NCBI GenBank assembly: GCA_016719055.1 | Contig: JADKAW010000002.1 | Coordinates: 1-64,000, forward strand | DNA from: Candidatus Rhodoferax mariagerensis | GTDB taxonomy: Bacteria; Pseudomonadota; Gammaproteobacteria; Burkholderiales; Burkholderiaceae_C | Length of the DNA: 64,000 nucleotides | Direction of reading: 5' to 3' | In this document: positions 8,756 to 17,212 of the stretch, one piece after another | How the letters are laid out: every line of letters starts with the position of its first letter | How positions within the stretch are numbered: position 1 is the first letter of the stretch | Notes under the pieces: model-generated | Databases searched by the model: none | The model's input: the letters and a program-made list of their open reading frames with translations, nothing else | What the model was told of the DNA's origin: nothing | Position numbers and translations under genes: made by a program

Positions 8756-8824
8756 ATGAAATCAGTGACCTTTTTCTTTAGCTACTTTGGGTTCTCAAGC
8801 GCCTGCGGCGGTAGAGAGATCTGA
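8756..8824 (+). CDS. Phe-rich leader peptide of aroG
   Basis: A 22-codon open frame beginning MKSVTFFFSYFGF, with five Phe and one Tyr within eight codons (8771-8794), ends in TGA 32 bases before a strong intrinsic terminator upstream of the DAHP synthase gene. That is the architecture of an attenuation leader such as pheL or pheM of enteric bacteria: when charged tRNA-Phe is scarce the ribosome stalls on the Phe codons and termination is prevented. No clear Shine-Dalgarno is seen; in-frame GTG codons at 8738 and 8750 are alternative starts. The call is by composition and position only. Confidence 0.7.
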   Translation: MKSVTFFFSYFGFSSACGGREI

Positions 8825-8885
8825 GCGTACCTGAGCAAAACGTCCTGATTCCTCCAAAACCGCCGGCACCCCCGGCGGTTTTTTT
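8806..8885 (+). promoter_or_regulatory. Transcription attenuator of aroG
   Basis: The terminator stem AAAACCGCCGG (8856-8866) pairs with CCGGCGGTTTT (8872-8882) and runs into a T tract. The segment CGGCGGT at 8806-8812, inside the leader peptide and just after its Phe codons, is complementary to ACCGCCG at 8859-8865 in the terminator's left arm. A ribosome stalled at 8771-8794 would leave 8806-8812 free to form the antiterminator; a ribosome reaching the stop at 8822 would cover it and let the terminator form. This mutually exclusive pairing is read directly from sequence; the regulation is inferred. Confidence 0.7.
8856..8885 (+). terminator. Intrinsic terminator in the aroG leader
   Basis: Eleven-base-pair stem with a 5-base loop (CACCC) and seven T residues. 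It lies 38 bases upstream of the aroG start, so it acts as the attenuator rather than as an end-of-gene terminator. Confidence 0.85.
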
Positions 8886-8923
8886 ATGCTTTTATAACTT
8901 CAACCCTGCAAGGGAAACACCTG

Positions 8924-10066
8924 ATGAACGCCAAAGCTGTTGCTGACCACGATGCCTGGACAAGCTCCTCTAATGCCAACGCCACCGATCGCACCGGTGA
9001 GACTGACAACGAACGCATTGAGGACATCACCGTGTTACCGCCGCCAGAACATTTGATTCGGTTTTTTCCGATTCAGGGCACGTCAGTCGAAAAGATGATC
9101 AGTCTGACCCGGCGCAGCATCCACAGTATCATGGCAGGCAAGGACGACCGGCTGCTGGTGGTGGTTGGCCCATGCTCCATTCACGATCCGGCGGCTGCCA
9201 TGGAATATGCCCGCCGGCTCTTGGCGCAGCGCAGAAAGTATGCCGACTCACTAGAAGTTGTGATGCGGGTGTATTTTGAGAAACCCCGCACCACGGTTGG
9301 CTGGAAAGGATTGATCAACGACCCCTACCTGGACGAGAGTTTTCGCATTGACGAAGGCCTGCGTATGGCACGCCAGCTTTTGATTGAGATCAACCGCCTG
9401 GGCCTGCCGGCGGGCAGCGAGTTTCTGGACGTGATTTCGCCCCAATACCGCCGTGATTTGATCAGTTGGGGCGCCATTGGGGCTCGCACCACCGAGAGCC
9501 AGGTGCACCGCGAACTGGCCTCGGGTCTGTCGGCACCGATTGGCTTCAAGAACGGCACTGACGGCAATATCAGAATCGCCACTGATGCGATCCATGCAGC
9601 AGCCGGCGGCCACCACTTTTTGTCAGTGCACAAAAACGGCCAGGTGGCGATTGTGCAAACCAAGGGCAACAAGGACTGCCATGTGATTTTGCGCGGCGGC
9701 AGATCCCCCAATTACGATGCTGACAGCGTGGCCGAAGCCTGCGCCGAGCTGGCTAGGTCCAAATTGCCCCAAAGCCTGATGGTCGATTGCAGCCACGCCA
9801 ACAGCAGTAAGCAGCATGAAAAGCAGCTTGATGTGGCCGCTGATGTTGCCAGTCAGATTGCCGGTGGCTCCAAGCAGGTGTTCGGGGTGATGGTCGAAAG
9901 TCACCTGAACGCCGGGGCCCAGAAGTTCACGCCGGGCAAAGACAAGACGGAAAAATTGAACTATGGGCAAAGCATTACGGATGCCTGCCTGGGCTGGGAG
10001 CATTCGCTGCAGGCGCTGGAAGTATTGTCACAAGCGGTACTGGAGCGTCGCCGGAAATATACGTAA
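8924..10066 (+). CDS. aroG: 3-deoxy-7-phosphoheptulonate (DAHP) synthase, type I
   Basis: A 380-residue enzyme condensing phosphoenolpyruvate and erythrose 4-phosphate to DAHP, the entry step of aromatic amino acid synthesis. Family landmarks are VVVGPCSIHDP (about 79-89), EKPRTTVGWKGLINDP, GARTTESQVHRELASGLS, GFKNGTDG, SVHKNGQVAIVQTKGN and MVDCSHANSSK, all intact. The N-terminal 30 residues are a low-complexity extension before the usual start of homology. An AAGGG site lies before the ATG at 8924. The upstream Phe-rich leader and attenuator suggest a Phe-regulated isozyme like AroG of E. coli, with allosteric feedback likely as well. Confidence 0.95.
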   Translation: MNAKAVADHDAWTSSSNANATDRTGETDNERIEDITVLPPPEHLIRFFPIQGTSVEKMISLTRRSIHSIMAGKDDRLLVVVGPCSIHDPAAAMEYARRLLAQRRKYADSLEVVMRVYFEKPRTTVGWKGLINDPYLDESFRIDEGLRMARQLLIEINRLGLPAGSEFLDVISPQYRRDLISWGAIGARTTESQVHRELASGLSAPIGFKNGTDGNIRIATDAIHAAAGGHHFLSVHKNGQVAIVQTKGNKDCHVILRGGRSPNYDADSVAEACAELARSKLPQSLMVDCSHANSSKQHEKQLDVAADVASQIAGGSKQVFGVMVESHLNAGAQKFTPGKDKTEKLNYGQSITDACLGWEHSLQALEVLSQAVLERRRKYT

Positions 10067-10070
10067 ATTG

Positions 10071-10112
10071 TGACTCTAGCCCTTATTGAATATAGGCTGA
10101 TAGCTATAAAGG
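10071..10112 (-). repeat. Interspersed repeat copy 6 (SIR family)
   Basis: The minus strand reads CCTTTATAGCTATCAGCCTA then TATTCAATAAGGGCTAGAGT. It fills almost the whole gap between the convergent aroG and mpl genes. Confidence 0.7.
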
Positions 10113-11489
10113 CGATAGTACTTTAAGCAGCTTTCCCGGTAAATCAGAAAAGCCGCCGTTGCTCATGCACACAATATGATCTCCGCCCCGGGCCAGCTGG
10201 GCAATTTGCGTGATCAGGGCCGGGATGTTGTCAACCACCAGCGCTTTGTTGCCCATGGGCTCAAGTGCGCCGGTGACGTCCCAGCCCAGGCCGCCACTGT
10301 GGCAAAACGCCAGGTCAGCAGCCTCCAGACTCCATGGCAGTTGGCTTTTCATGGTGCCCAGTTTCATAGTGTTGGAGCGGGGCTCGAACACGGCCAGAAT
10401 GCGCGCACGCGGCTCCAATGTGTTGCGCAACCCGTCGAGTGTGGTGCGAATGGCCGTGGGGTGATGGGCAAAATCGTCATACACCGTGATTTGGCCGCCA
10501 TCGACCTTGACTGTGCCCCGAAGCTCCATGCGGCGCTTGACGTTCTCAAACTGCCCCAGCGCTTTGATGGCGACTGCTGGTGCAACGCCAACATGTTCGG
10601 CGGCGGCAATGGCAGCGAGTGCATTGAGTTGGTTGTGCAGGCCACTTAGCGACCAATTCACCTGACCGACTGGTGCGCCAAGATGCAGTACCTCAAAATT
10701 GTCGGCTGGGCCGACGGCGCTGAAGTCGCTTACCGCCGACCCAAAGCTGCGGACTTCGCTCCAGCAGCCTCTATGCAACACACGCGCCAGACTCTCCTCT
10801 AACGCGTTGGTCACGATACGTCCGTTGCTGGGCACCGTACGCACCAGGTGGTGAAACTGGCGCTCAATGGCCGCCAGATCATCAAAAATGTCGGCATGGT
10901 CAAATTCGAGGTTGTTGAGTACGGCAGTGCGCGGCCGGTAGTGAACAAATTTGCTGCGTTTGTCAAAAAAAGCCGTGTCGTATTCGTCGGCTTCGATGAC
11001 GAAAGTTGTTTGTCTGCCCAGACGTGCCGAGATATTAAAATTTAGCGGCACCCCGCCGACCAAAAAGCCAGGTTGCAGGCCAGCCTGCTCCAGAATCCAG
11101 CTCGCCATGGCGGTTGTGGTGGTTTTTCCATGTGTCCCCGCGATGGCCAGGACATGCCGGCCCTGCAAGATGTGCTCTGAAAGCCACTGCGGGCCGCTGG
11201 TGTAGGGCAGGCCAGCGTCCAAAATGGCCTCCATCAGCGGGAACTTGGGGTTGCCGTCAGCCAGTCGGGCACGACTCACCACGTTTCCGACGACGAAGAC
11301 ATCGGGTTTCAGGCCAAGTTGATCGGCCGAATAACCCTCGATCAGATCAATGTCCAAAGCGCGTAACTGGTCGCTCATGGGTGGGTAAACACCCGCATCG
11401 CAGCCGGTTACCTGGTGCCCTGCCTCGCGTGCCAAAGCCGCCAAACCACCCATAAAAGTGCCACAAATGCCAAGAATATGTAAGTGCAT
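10104..11489 (-). CDS. mpl: UDP-MurNAc:L-Ala-gamma-D-Glu-meso-DAP ligase
   Basis: A 461-residue Mur-ligase-family enzyme that attaches recovered murein tripeptide to UDP-MurNAc in cell wall recycling. The N-terminal HILGICGTFMGGLA is the Mpl signature, LAIAGTHGKTTTTAM (about 114-128) the ATP-binding loop, VIEADEYDTAFFDKRSKFVH the substrate region, and YDDFAHHPTAI and FEPRSNTMK are typical. It is convergent with aroG and divergent from the gene at 11576 across a short intergenic region. It works in the same recycling route as ampD at 21728. Confidence 0.95.
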   Translation of the reverse strand: MHLHILGICGTFMGGLAALAREAGHQVTGCDAGVYPPMSDQLRALDIDLIEGYSADQLGLKPDVFVVGNVVSRARLADGNPKFPLMEAILDAGLPYTSGPQWLSEHILQGRHVLAIAGTHGKTTTTAMASWILEQAGLQPGFLVGGVPLNFNISARLGRQTTFVIEADEYDTAFFDKRSKFVHYRPRTAVLNNLEFDHADIFDDLAAIERQFHHLVRTVPSNGRIVTNALEESLARVLHRGCWSEVRSFGSAVSDFSAVGPADNFEVLHLGAPVGQVNWSLSGLHNQLNALAAIAAAEHVGVAPAVAIKALGQFENVKRRMELRGTVKVDGGQITVYDDFAHHPTAIRTTLDGLRNTLEPRARILAVFEPRSNTMKLGTMKSQLPWSLEAADLAFCHSGGLGWDVTGALEPMGNKALVVDNIPALITQIAQLARGGDHIVCMSNGGFSDLPGKLLKVLSPL

Positions 11490-11575
11490 GCGCTGATTTT
11501 AGGCGCGCCGTTAAGTTGTTTGGAGGCATCCCTGCGCAAACGCGAAGGGTAAGCAATTACGGGCAAAATGTCTGC

Positions 11576-12172
11576 GTGATCAACAAAACTCAACAAGAAA
11601 TTGCCGCTTTGGCTGCCCAGCTGATCGTGGAAGAGGGGCTTGAATATGGGCCGGCCAAGCGGCGGGCTGCAAAAATGATGGGTTTGAGAGCACACGTGGC
11701 CTTGCCTGGTAATTATGACGTTGAAGCCGCAGTGCGCGGCTATATTGCTGTTTTTTGTGCCGATACCCAGCCCGCCGAACTACTGGAGTTGCGCAAGTTG
11801 GCTTTGTCATGGATGGATCGACTGGCTATTTTTCGTCCTCACTTGGTTGGCGCTGTGTGGCACGGTACGGCTACCCGCCGGTCTGACATTTACCTTCAGT
11901 TGTTTTGTGATGATTGCAAATCAGCAGAGATTGCGCTGATTGACCGAGAAATAAGGTACCAAGTGAGTCGTGTGGCAGGATTTCGTGGCGAAGCCGTGGA
12001 TGCTTTGAGCATCCGCTCGCCCTGTCCACAGTTTCAAGAGGAGATTGGTGTGCACTTGATGATTTATGACTTTGATGATGTGCGCGGTGCACTGAAGCCT
12101 GATGCACATGGACGCGTTCCACGGGGTGACAAAAAGGCGTTATTGCGCTTATTGGGCGAGGCATCATCTTGA
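11576..12172 (+). CDS. Conserved hypothetical, nucleotidyltransferase-like
   Basis: A protein of about 198 residues that I know only as a conserved companion of mpl in Burkholderiales. WHGTATRRSDIYLQLFCDD (about 98-116) resembles the G(S/T)...D-x-D pattern of a nucleotidyltransferase fold, but no function is established. GTG at 11576 (VINKTQQEIAALAAQL) is chosen because homology seems to begin there; an in-frame ATG at 11516 would put the start only 26 bp from the divergent mpl. It overlaps the next gene by 4 bases (TTGA), implying coupled translation. Confidence 0.65.
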   Translation: MINKTQQEIAALAAQLIVEEGLEYGPAKRRAAKMMGLRAHVALPGNYDVEAAVRGYIAVFCADTQPAELLELRKLALSWMDRLAIFRPHLVGAVWHGTATRRSDIYLQLFCDDCKSAEIALIDREIRYQVSRVAGFRGEAVDALSIRSPCPQFQEEIGVHLMIYDFDDVRGALKPDAHGRVPRGDKKALLRLLGEASS

Positions 12173-12720
12173 TCGCGCCAAACCCTGGTATTTCCAGGCG
12201 CGGCTGGGTTGCTGCGGCGGTCGGTGTGGCTGTGGCCGCTGGCGGTGTGGGTCTGGCCTTGCGGCGCGATGAGCAGCAAGCGCGGGCGTTGACAGAGGTT
12301 GAATTGGCCCTGTGGCAGCAGACTTTTAGCCAGGTCGATGGTACGGTGCTCCGCATGGCATCATTCAAGGGTAAACCGTTGGTGCTTAATTTTTGGGCAA
12401 CCTGGTGTCCACCATGTATTGATGAATTGCCACTATTGGATGCTTTTTTTGCTGAAAACAAGGCAAAAGGGTGGCAAGTTCTGGGTTTAGCCGTCGATCA
12501 GGCTGGCCCCGTGAAGCGCTTCCTGACACAGTCGCCGCTTACTTTTCCGGTTGCACTGGCAGGTTTTCCAGGCATTGAATTGAGCCGATCTTTGGGGAAT
12601 TTGAGTGGCGGATTGCCTTATTCGGTGGTGCTAAATGCGGGTGGCAGCGTGCTGCAACGTAAAATTGGAAAAGTCTCTGGCATTGATTTGCAGGCATGGA
12701 GTCGACTGCATGGCTCATAG
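12169..12720 (+). CDS. TlpA/ResA-like thiol-disulfide oxidoreductase
   Basis: A 183-residue membrane-anchored thioredoxin-like protein. Residues 12-32 form a hydrophobic anchor after RR, and WATWCPPC at about 76-83 is the active site (Cys80, Cys83), followed by the TlpA/ResA pattern LVLNFWATWC and GLPYSVVLN with the cis-Pro. It probably reduces disulfides in periplasmic proteins such as apocytochrome c. The start is TTG at 12169, overlapping the previous stop codon. No terminator separates it from the upstream gene. Confidence 0.85.
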   Translation: MIAPNPGISRRGWVAAAVGVAVAAGGVGLALRRDEQQARALTEVELALWQQTFSQVDGTVLRMASFKGKPLVLNFWATWCPPCIDELPLLDAFFAENKAKGWQVLGLAVDQAGPVKRFLTQSPLTFPVALAGFPGIELSRSLGNLSGGLPYSVVLNAGGSVLQRKIGKVSGIDLQAWSRLHGS

Positions 12721-12841
12721 TGGCGATTGCATCGTGCTGTAAAATTGACCATCTTGGGTGGTTTTAGCTGCAATTTAATAAAAGTTAATTAAAACTTAAG
12801 ACAATCTAGCCCGATTTATCTCATTGCTCGTTGGAGAACTC

Positions 12842-13285
12842 ATGGACCTTAGAAAACTTAAAACTTTGATTGACTTGGTATCAGAGTCAAATGTCTCGGA
12901 GCTTGAAATTACCGAAGCCGAGGGCAAAGTGCGCATCGTCAAAGGCGGTGGTGCCTTACCGGTGCAGTATGCTCAAGCCAGCGCTGCCGCAGCCGCTGCG
13001 CCATCGGTGACTGCGTTAGAGCCGGTAGTTTCAGCTGTGGCGGCGGAAACCGGTCACACAATCAAGTCGCCAATGGTCGGAACATTTTACCGATCCGCAT
13101 CGCCTGGCGCCTCTATGTTTGTCGACGTGGGTGATGCCGTCAAGGAAGGCGATACCATTTGCATCATCGAAGCCATGAAGATTCTCAATGAAATCGAGGC
13201 TGACAAGACCGGCACGATCAAGCGTATTCTGGTTGAAAACGGACAGGCCGTGGAATACGGCCAGCCCCTGTTCATCATCGAATGA
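12842..13285 (+). CDS. accB: Acetyl-CoA carboxylase biotin carboxyl carrier protein
   Basis: A 147-residue BCCP carrying the biotin that shuttles carboxyl groups in fatty acid synthesis. It has the N-terminal MDLRKLKTLIDLVSESNVSE, an Ala/Pro-rich linker, and the C-terminal biotinyl domain with EAMKILNEIEAD, whose Lys is biotinylated. The ATG at 12842 has a TTGGAGAA site and is preferred over an in-frame upstream codon at 12824. It is followed 15 bases later by accC, the usual operon. Confidence 0.95.
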   Translation: MDLRKLKTLIDLVSESNVSELEITEAEGKVRIVKGGGALPVQYAQASAAAAAAPSVTALEPVVSAVAAETGHTIKSPMVGTFYRSASPGASMFVDVGDAVKEGDTICIIEAMKILNEIEADKTGTIKRILVENGQAVEYGQPLFIIE

Positions 13286-13300
13286 TGTCAGGCGCAACTT

Positions 13301-14650
13301 ATGTTTAAGAAGATTCTGGTTGCCAATCGCGGTGAAATCGCGCTGCGAATCCAGCGCGCCTGCCGTGAATTGGGTGTCAAGGCTGTCATGGTGTATTCGG
13401 AGGCGGATCGCGAAGCCAAGTACGTCAAGCTGGCTGAAGAAGCCGTGTGTATTGGGCCTGCGCCGTCGGCTGGCAGTTATCTCAATATGCCTGCCATTAT
13501 TTCAGCGGCCGAAGTTACCGATGCGGAGGCCATCCATCCAGGTTATGGTTTTTTGAGTGAAAACGCGGATTTTGCCGAGCGCGTTGAGCGCAGCGGCTTT
13601 CAGTTCATTGGCCCAACGCCTGAGTCCATTCGGATCATGGGTGACAAGGTATCGGCCAAGCAGGCCATGATCAAGGCGGGTGTGCCTTGCGTACCCGGAT
13701 CCGAGGGCGAACTTCCTGATGACCCGATTCAAATCAAACGCCTTGCCAAAGCCATTGGTTACCCGGTGATCATCAAGGCGGCTGGCGGCGGTGGGGGGCG
13801 CGGCATGCGTGTTGTTCACACCGAGGCCGCACTCATCAATGCTGTAACCATGACCAAGAATGAGGCGGGTGCCGCCTTTGGCAATACAGCGGTGTACCTG
13901 GAGAAATTTCTTCAAAATCCGCGCCATATTGAAATCCAGATTTTGGCTGACAAGTATAAGAATGCAGTGTATTTGGGTGAGCGAGACTGTTCGATGCAGC
14001 GCCGGCATCAAAAAATCATTGAGGAAGCGCCAGCGCCTGGCATTCCGCGCAAGATCATTGACCGGGTGGGCGACCGTTGTGTAGCTGCCTGTAAAAAAAT
14101 TGGCTATCGTGGTGCTGGGACCTTTGAGTTTTTGTATGAAGACGGTGAGTTTTATTTCATTGAAATGAACACGCGTGTCCAGGTGGAGCACCCAGTCACT
14201 GAAATGACCACGGGCATTGACATTGTCAAAACCCAGATCATGGTGGCGGCGGGCGAGCGTTTGCCCTTTACGCAACGGCAGATCCAGATCCGCGGTCATG
14301 CGATTGAATGTCGTTTGAATGCAGAAGATTCCCACAAATTCATTCCTTCGCCCGGACGTATCACCATGTGGCATCCGCCCGGTGGGCCGGGCGTGCGGGT
14401 TGATTCGCATGTTTACACCAACTACTTTGTTCCGCCCAACTATGACTCGATGATTGGCAAAATCATTGTCCATGGCGATACCCGCGAACAGGCACTCGCG
14501 CGCATGCGTACTGCCTTGGGTGAGACGGTGGTTGAAGGGATCAGTACCAATATTGCACTGCACCGCGAGCTAATGGTTGATGCCAAGTTCATGTCAGGGG
14601 GAACCAACATTCATTACCTCGAAGCGTGGCTGGCCAATCACGCCCGCTAA
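13301..14650 (+). CDS. accC: Acetyl-CoA carboxylase biotin carboxylase subunit
   Basis: A 449-residue biotin carboxylase that carboxylates the AccB biotin using ATP and bicarbonate. Landmarks are FKKILVANRGEIALRI at the N-terminus, IIKAAGGGGGRGMRVV (ATP-grasp glycine loop), YLGERDCSMQRRHQKIIEEA, and IEMNTRVQVEHPVTEMTTGI with the catalytic Glu and Arg. Full length and unbroken. It is co-transcribed with accB and followed 12 bases later by prmA, the standard order in Burkholderiales. Confidence 0.96.
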   Translation: MFKKILVANRGEIALRIQRACRELGVKAVMVYSEADREAKYVKLAEEAVCIGPAPSAGSYLNMPAIISAAEVTDAEAIHPGYGFLSENADFAERVERSGFQFIGPTPESIRIMGDKVSAKQAMIKAGVPCVPGSEGELPDDPIQIKRLAKAIGYPVIIKAAGGGGGRGMRVVHTEAALINAVTMTKNEAGAAFGNTAVYLEKFLQNPRHIEIQILADKYKNAVYLGERDCSMQRRHQKIIEEAPAPGIPRKIIDRVGDRCVAACKKIGYRGAGTFEFLYEDGEFYFIEMNTRVQVEHPVTEMTTGIDIVKTQIMVAAGERLPFTQRQIQIRGHAIECRLNAEDSHKFIPSPGRITMWHPPGGPGVRVDSHVYTNYFVPPNYDSMIGKIIVHGDTREQALARMRTALGETVVEGISTNIALHRELMVDAKFMSGGTNIHYLEAWLANHAR

Positions 14651-14662
14651 ACATTTGTGACC

Positions 14663-15568
14663 ATGTTTGAGCTTTGCTTGAGGAGTCCTGAGGACCGGCT
14701 AGAACAGCTCTGTGATGGGCTTGATGTGCTCGATGCGCTAAGCGTCAGTGTTGAGGACGCTGATGCCCAGACTGATGCTGAGCAGGCTTTATTTGGCGAA
14801 CCTGGCATGCCTGCGCCCAGAGAGGGTTGGCAACGTTCCAGAGTAATGGCACTGTTCCCTGGGCAAGAGCAGGCGCGAGCAGCCTTGCAACTTTTGTCGG
14901 CGCAAGATTTCTTTGTTGACTGCGTTGCGTTGGGCATTCGGGAGGTGCCTGAACAGGACTGGGTGCGTTTGACGCAATCACAGTTTGTACCGGTGGATAT
15001 CACGCCCGATTTTTGGGTTGTGCCCACGTGGCACGAGCCACCTGAGCAAGCCCGTGTCGTCATTCGGCTCGACCCTGGACTGGCTTTTGGCACGGGCACA
15101 CACCCAACCACGCGGATGTGTCTGCGCTGGATTGCCGCCCATGGTAGCGCCATGGGCGGTGGTGCACGACCAGGCATGGGACGTGTGTTGGACTACGGCT
15201 GCGGTTCAGGTATTTTGGCTATCGGTGCGGCAAAGTTTGGTGCTAAGACGGTGGACGCTGTTGACATTGACAGCGCGGCCGTCGATTCTGCGCTTCTGAA
15301 TGCCCTAGCGAACCATGTGAATTTACTTGTCGGACTTCCTGACTTGGCGCAAGGTGTGTACCAAGTGGTATTGGCCAATATTCTGGCCATTCCTTTGAAG
15401 GTGCTGGCACCTTTGTTGTGTTCACATGTGGCATCAGGGGGAGCCTTGGTGCTGGCAGGTATTCTGGAGCGGCAGGCCGAGGAACTTCAGGCGGCATATG
15501 CGCCATACTGTCATTTGAGCGTGACCGACTGCGAAGACGGCTGGATTCTCATGACCGCCACTTGCTGA
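14663..15568 (+). CDS. prmA: Ribosomal protein L11 methyltransferase
   Basis: A 301-residue SAM-dependent methyltransferase that trimethylates ribosomal protein L11. The N-terminal half is the substrate-recognition domain (DALSVSVEDADAQT), and the C-terminal half has GTGTHPTTRMCL and the SAM-binding VLDYGCGSGILAIGAAKFGA, then NILAIPLKVLAP (NxxxxxL catalytic loop). ATG 14663 is preferred over GTG 14657 because homologues begin MFEL. It is probably in the accBC operon. Confidence 0.93.
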   Translation: MFELCLRSPEDRLEQLCDGLDVLDALSVSVEDADAQTDAEQALFGEPGMPAPREGWQRSRVMALFPGQEQARAALQLLSAQDFFVDCVALGIREVPEQDWVRLTQSQFVPVDITPDFWVVPTWHEPPEQARVVIRLDPGLAFGTGTHPTTRMCLRWIAAHGSAMGGGARPGMGRVLDYGCGSGILAIGAAKFGAKTVDAVDIDSAAVDSALLNALANHVNLLVGLPDLAQGVYQVVLANILAIPLKVLAPLLCSHVASGGALVLAGILERQAEELQAAYAPYCHLSVTDCEDGWILMTATC

Positions 15569-15604
15569 CGAGAATGACTGCTCAGTGGCATAACGCGTAA
15601 TCCA

Positions 15605-16609
15605 ATGAGTCTTCTGACGCGCTGCCCGGCTTGCTTAACGCATTTCAGATTGGTGCCGGATCAGTTGCGACTTTCCCAGGGTTGGGTGAGATGTGGTCAG
15701 TGCGAAGAGATATTTGATGCGTCGTTGAACCTGATTCATGCGGCACTGGCGCCTGAGGAAGAACCTGGTCAATCGGCAGCAGCCGAAGCACCCAATGCTC
15801 AGCTGGTTGATGCTGCCAGTGACGTCCCAGAAGCTTCCCATTGCTTAGGCAATGACGAGAGTACCGATGTCGTGACTATCATGGATCATGCGGATGCTGA
15901 TCCACCAAGTGCGCTGTCTTTGGCGGTCGCTGACCTCCCAGAAGCTGGTGTTGACACCAGCGCTGCGTCTGACGCTATACCTCAGGTTAAAGATGTGCCG
16001 TCCCGCAACACCTTGGCTGACTTGACTGATAGAACCGAGTTCGAGGATCACAAACCGCTCAACGGAGTCCCTGAATTGGGCACTGATCATGTGTCCTTCT
16101 TGCGTGAATCAGACCGGGCGCCGTTTGGGTCCAGCAAGGTGGGGCGCGCACTGTTATGGTGGGCTGCCTTATGTTTGTTGTTTATATTGTTGGTTCAATG
16201 GCTGTATTGGGACCGGGACCGGTTGGCGACAGTGCATTCCGAGTTAAAGCCTGCCTTGCAGGCCTATTGCAGACTCATGAACTGCAAGATTCGTGCTGTT
16301 AAGCGCGTCGAGGCTGTCTCTATTGACTCGGCGACCTTCAATAAGTCAGGACCAGAGAACTACCGGCTGAGTTTCACAATCAAAAATCTTTCTGGTTTGG
16401 CGTTGGCATGGCCCAGTATCGAATTGACTTTGACCGACATTCAGGATCAGGTCACAGTTCGCCGTGTTTTTTCACCGGCAGAGTTATTTGTAACTGACGA
16501 AGACCTGCTGGCCGGGTCTGATCGATCTGTGAGTGTGGTGATGAAAATAGATGCCTCCCAAACCATATCACCCATCATGGGATACCGCTTGTTGGCGTTT
16601 TACCCTTGA
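15605..16609 (+). CDS. DUF3426 protein with MJ0042 zinc ribbon
   Basis: A 334-residue protein with an N-terminal zinc-ribbon (CPACLTHFRLVPDQL then VRCGQCEEIFDA, Cys at about 8, 11, 35 and 38), an acidic low-complexity region, one membrane segment at about 180-200 (LLWWAALCLLFILLVQWLYW), and a C-terminal DUF3426 domain. The family is conserved downstream of prmA in betaproteobacteria; its role is unknown. The topology implies a cytoplasmic zinc finger and a periplasmic C-terminal domain. Confidence 0.85.
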   Translation: MSLLTRCPACLTHFRLVPDQLRLSQGWVRCGQCEEIFDASLNLIHAALAPEEEPGQSAAAEAPNAQLVDAASDVPEASHCLGNDESTDVVTIMDHADADPPSALSLAVADLPEAGVDTSAASDAIPQVKDVPSRNTLADLTDRTEFEDHKPLNGVPELGTDHVSFLRESDRAPFGSSKVGRALLWWAALCLLFILLVQWLYWDRDRLATVHSELKPALQAYCRLMNCKIRAVKRVEAVSIDSATFNKSGPENYRLSFTIKNLSGLALAWPSIELTLTDIQDQVTVRRVFSPAELFVTDEDLLAGSDRSVSVVMKIDASQTISPIMGYRLLAFYP

Positions 16610-16678
16610 CTGGATACAAAAAATAAACCCGATGCAGCATCGCTGTGCCAGGCATGAAGGCTATTGCAAGATGCCTGA

Positions 16679-17047
16679 TCAGGGTTTTGATCCGGTGGGG
16701 AAAGGCCACGCAGATTGCGGGTTGAGTGTTGTTTTTGCAGCAGGAGCTGCTTTTTCGGCGGGTGTCTTGACAACTGTCTTGGTGGCAGGTTTTGCCGGTG
16801 CCGTTTTTTTAGCGGCAGCAGGCTTGGCAACTGCAACCTTCTTCGCCGGTGCCTCTTCAGCCGCAGCAGCTTTTTTGGCCAGGGCTGACTTGACAGCTGG
16901 TGTTACCTTTTTGGCTGGCGTGGCCTTTTCCACAGCTACTGCCGCTTTTGTAGAGGTTGATTTAGCGACAGGTGTTGATTTTTTGGCCACAGCGGCCTTG
17001 GGTGCAGGAGCCGCCTTTTTTGCGGCAGTTTTTTTTGCAGTTGCCAT
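16679..17047 (-). CDS. Histone H1-like Ala/Lys-rich DNA-binding protein
   Basis: A 122-residue protein made almost entirely of Ala, Lys, Pro, Thr and Val in AAKK/PAKK-type repeats, starting MATAKKTAAKKAAPAPKAAV, and closing with LNPQSAWPFPTGSKP, a C-terminal tag I recall from betaproteobacterial histone H1-like proteins. Such proteins bind DNA through a disordered basic chain, much like the C-terminal tail of eukaryotic H1. A GGAGAATT site precedes the ATG. It lies downstream of nrdB on the same strand, with a 165-base gap. Confidence 0.85.
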   Translation of the reverse strand: MATAKKTAAKKAAPAPKAAVAKKSTPVAKSTSTKAAVAVEKATPAKKVTPAVKSALAKKAAAAEEAPAKKVAVAKPAAAKKTAPAKPATKTVVKTPAEKAAPAAKTTLNPQSAWPFPTGSKP

Positions 17048-17212
17048 TCAATTCTCCTTGATCAGTTTACAAAGAGCACTTCATGCAAATACATGTGCAT
17101 GAGGCGATTCATGGTGTTGGGCTTGGTCCCAGCAGCATGAACTTGGGAGCACAACCATTCGCAGGACCAAAGTGGCCTGGCAGATTGTGAAATTCTGTGA
17201 GTCATGTCAGCG

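Noticed and set aside
13502..14563. 353-residue minus-strand open frame opposite accC
   Set aside because: accC on the plus strand is full length and conserved throughout, so the minus-strand frame is a shadow.
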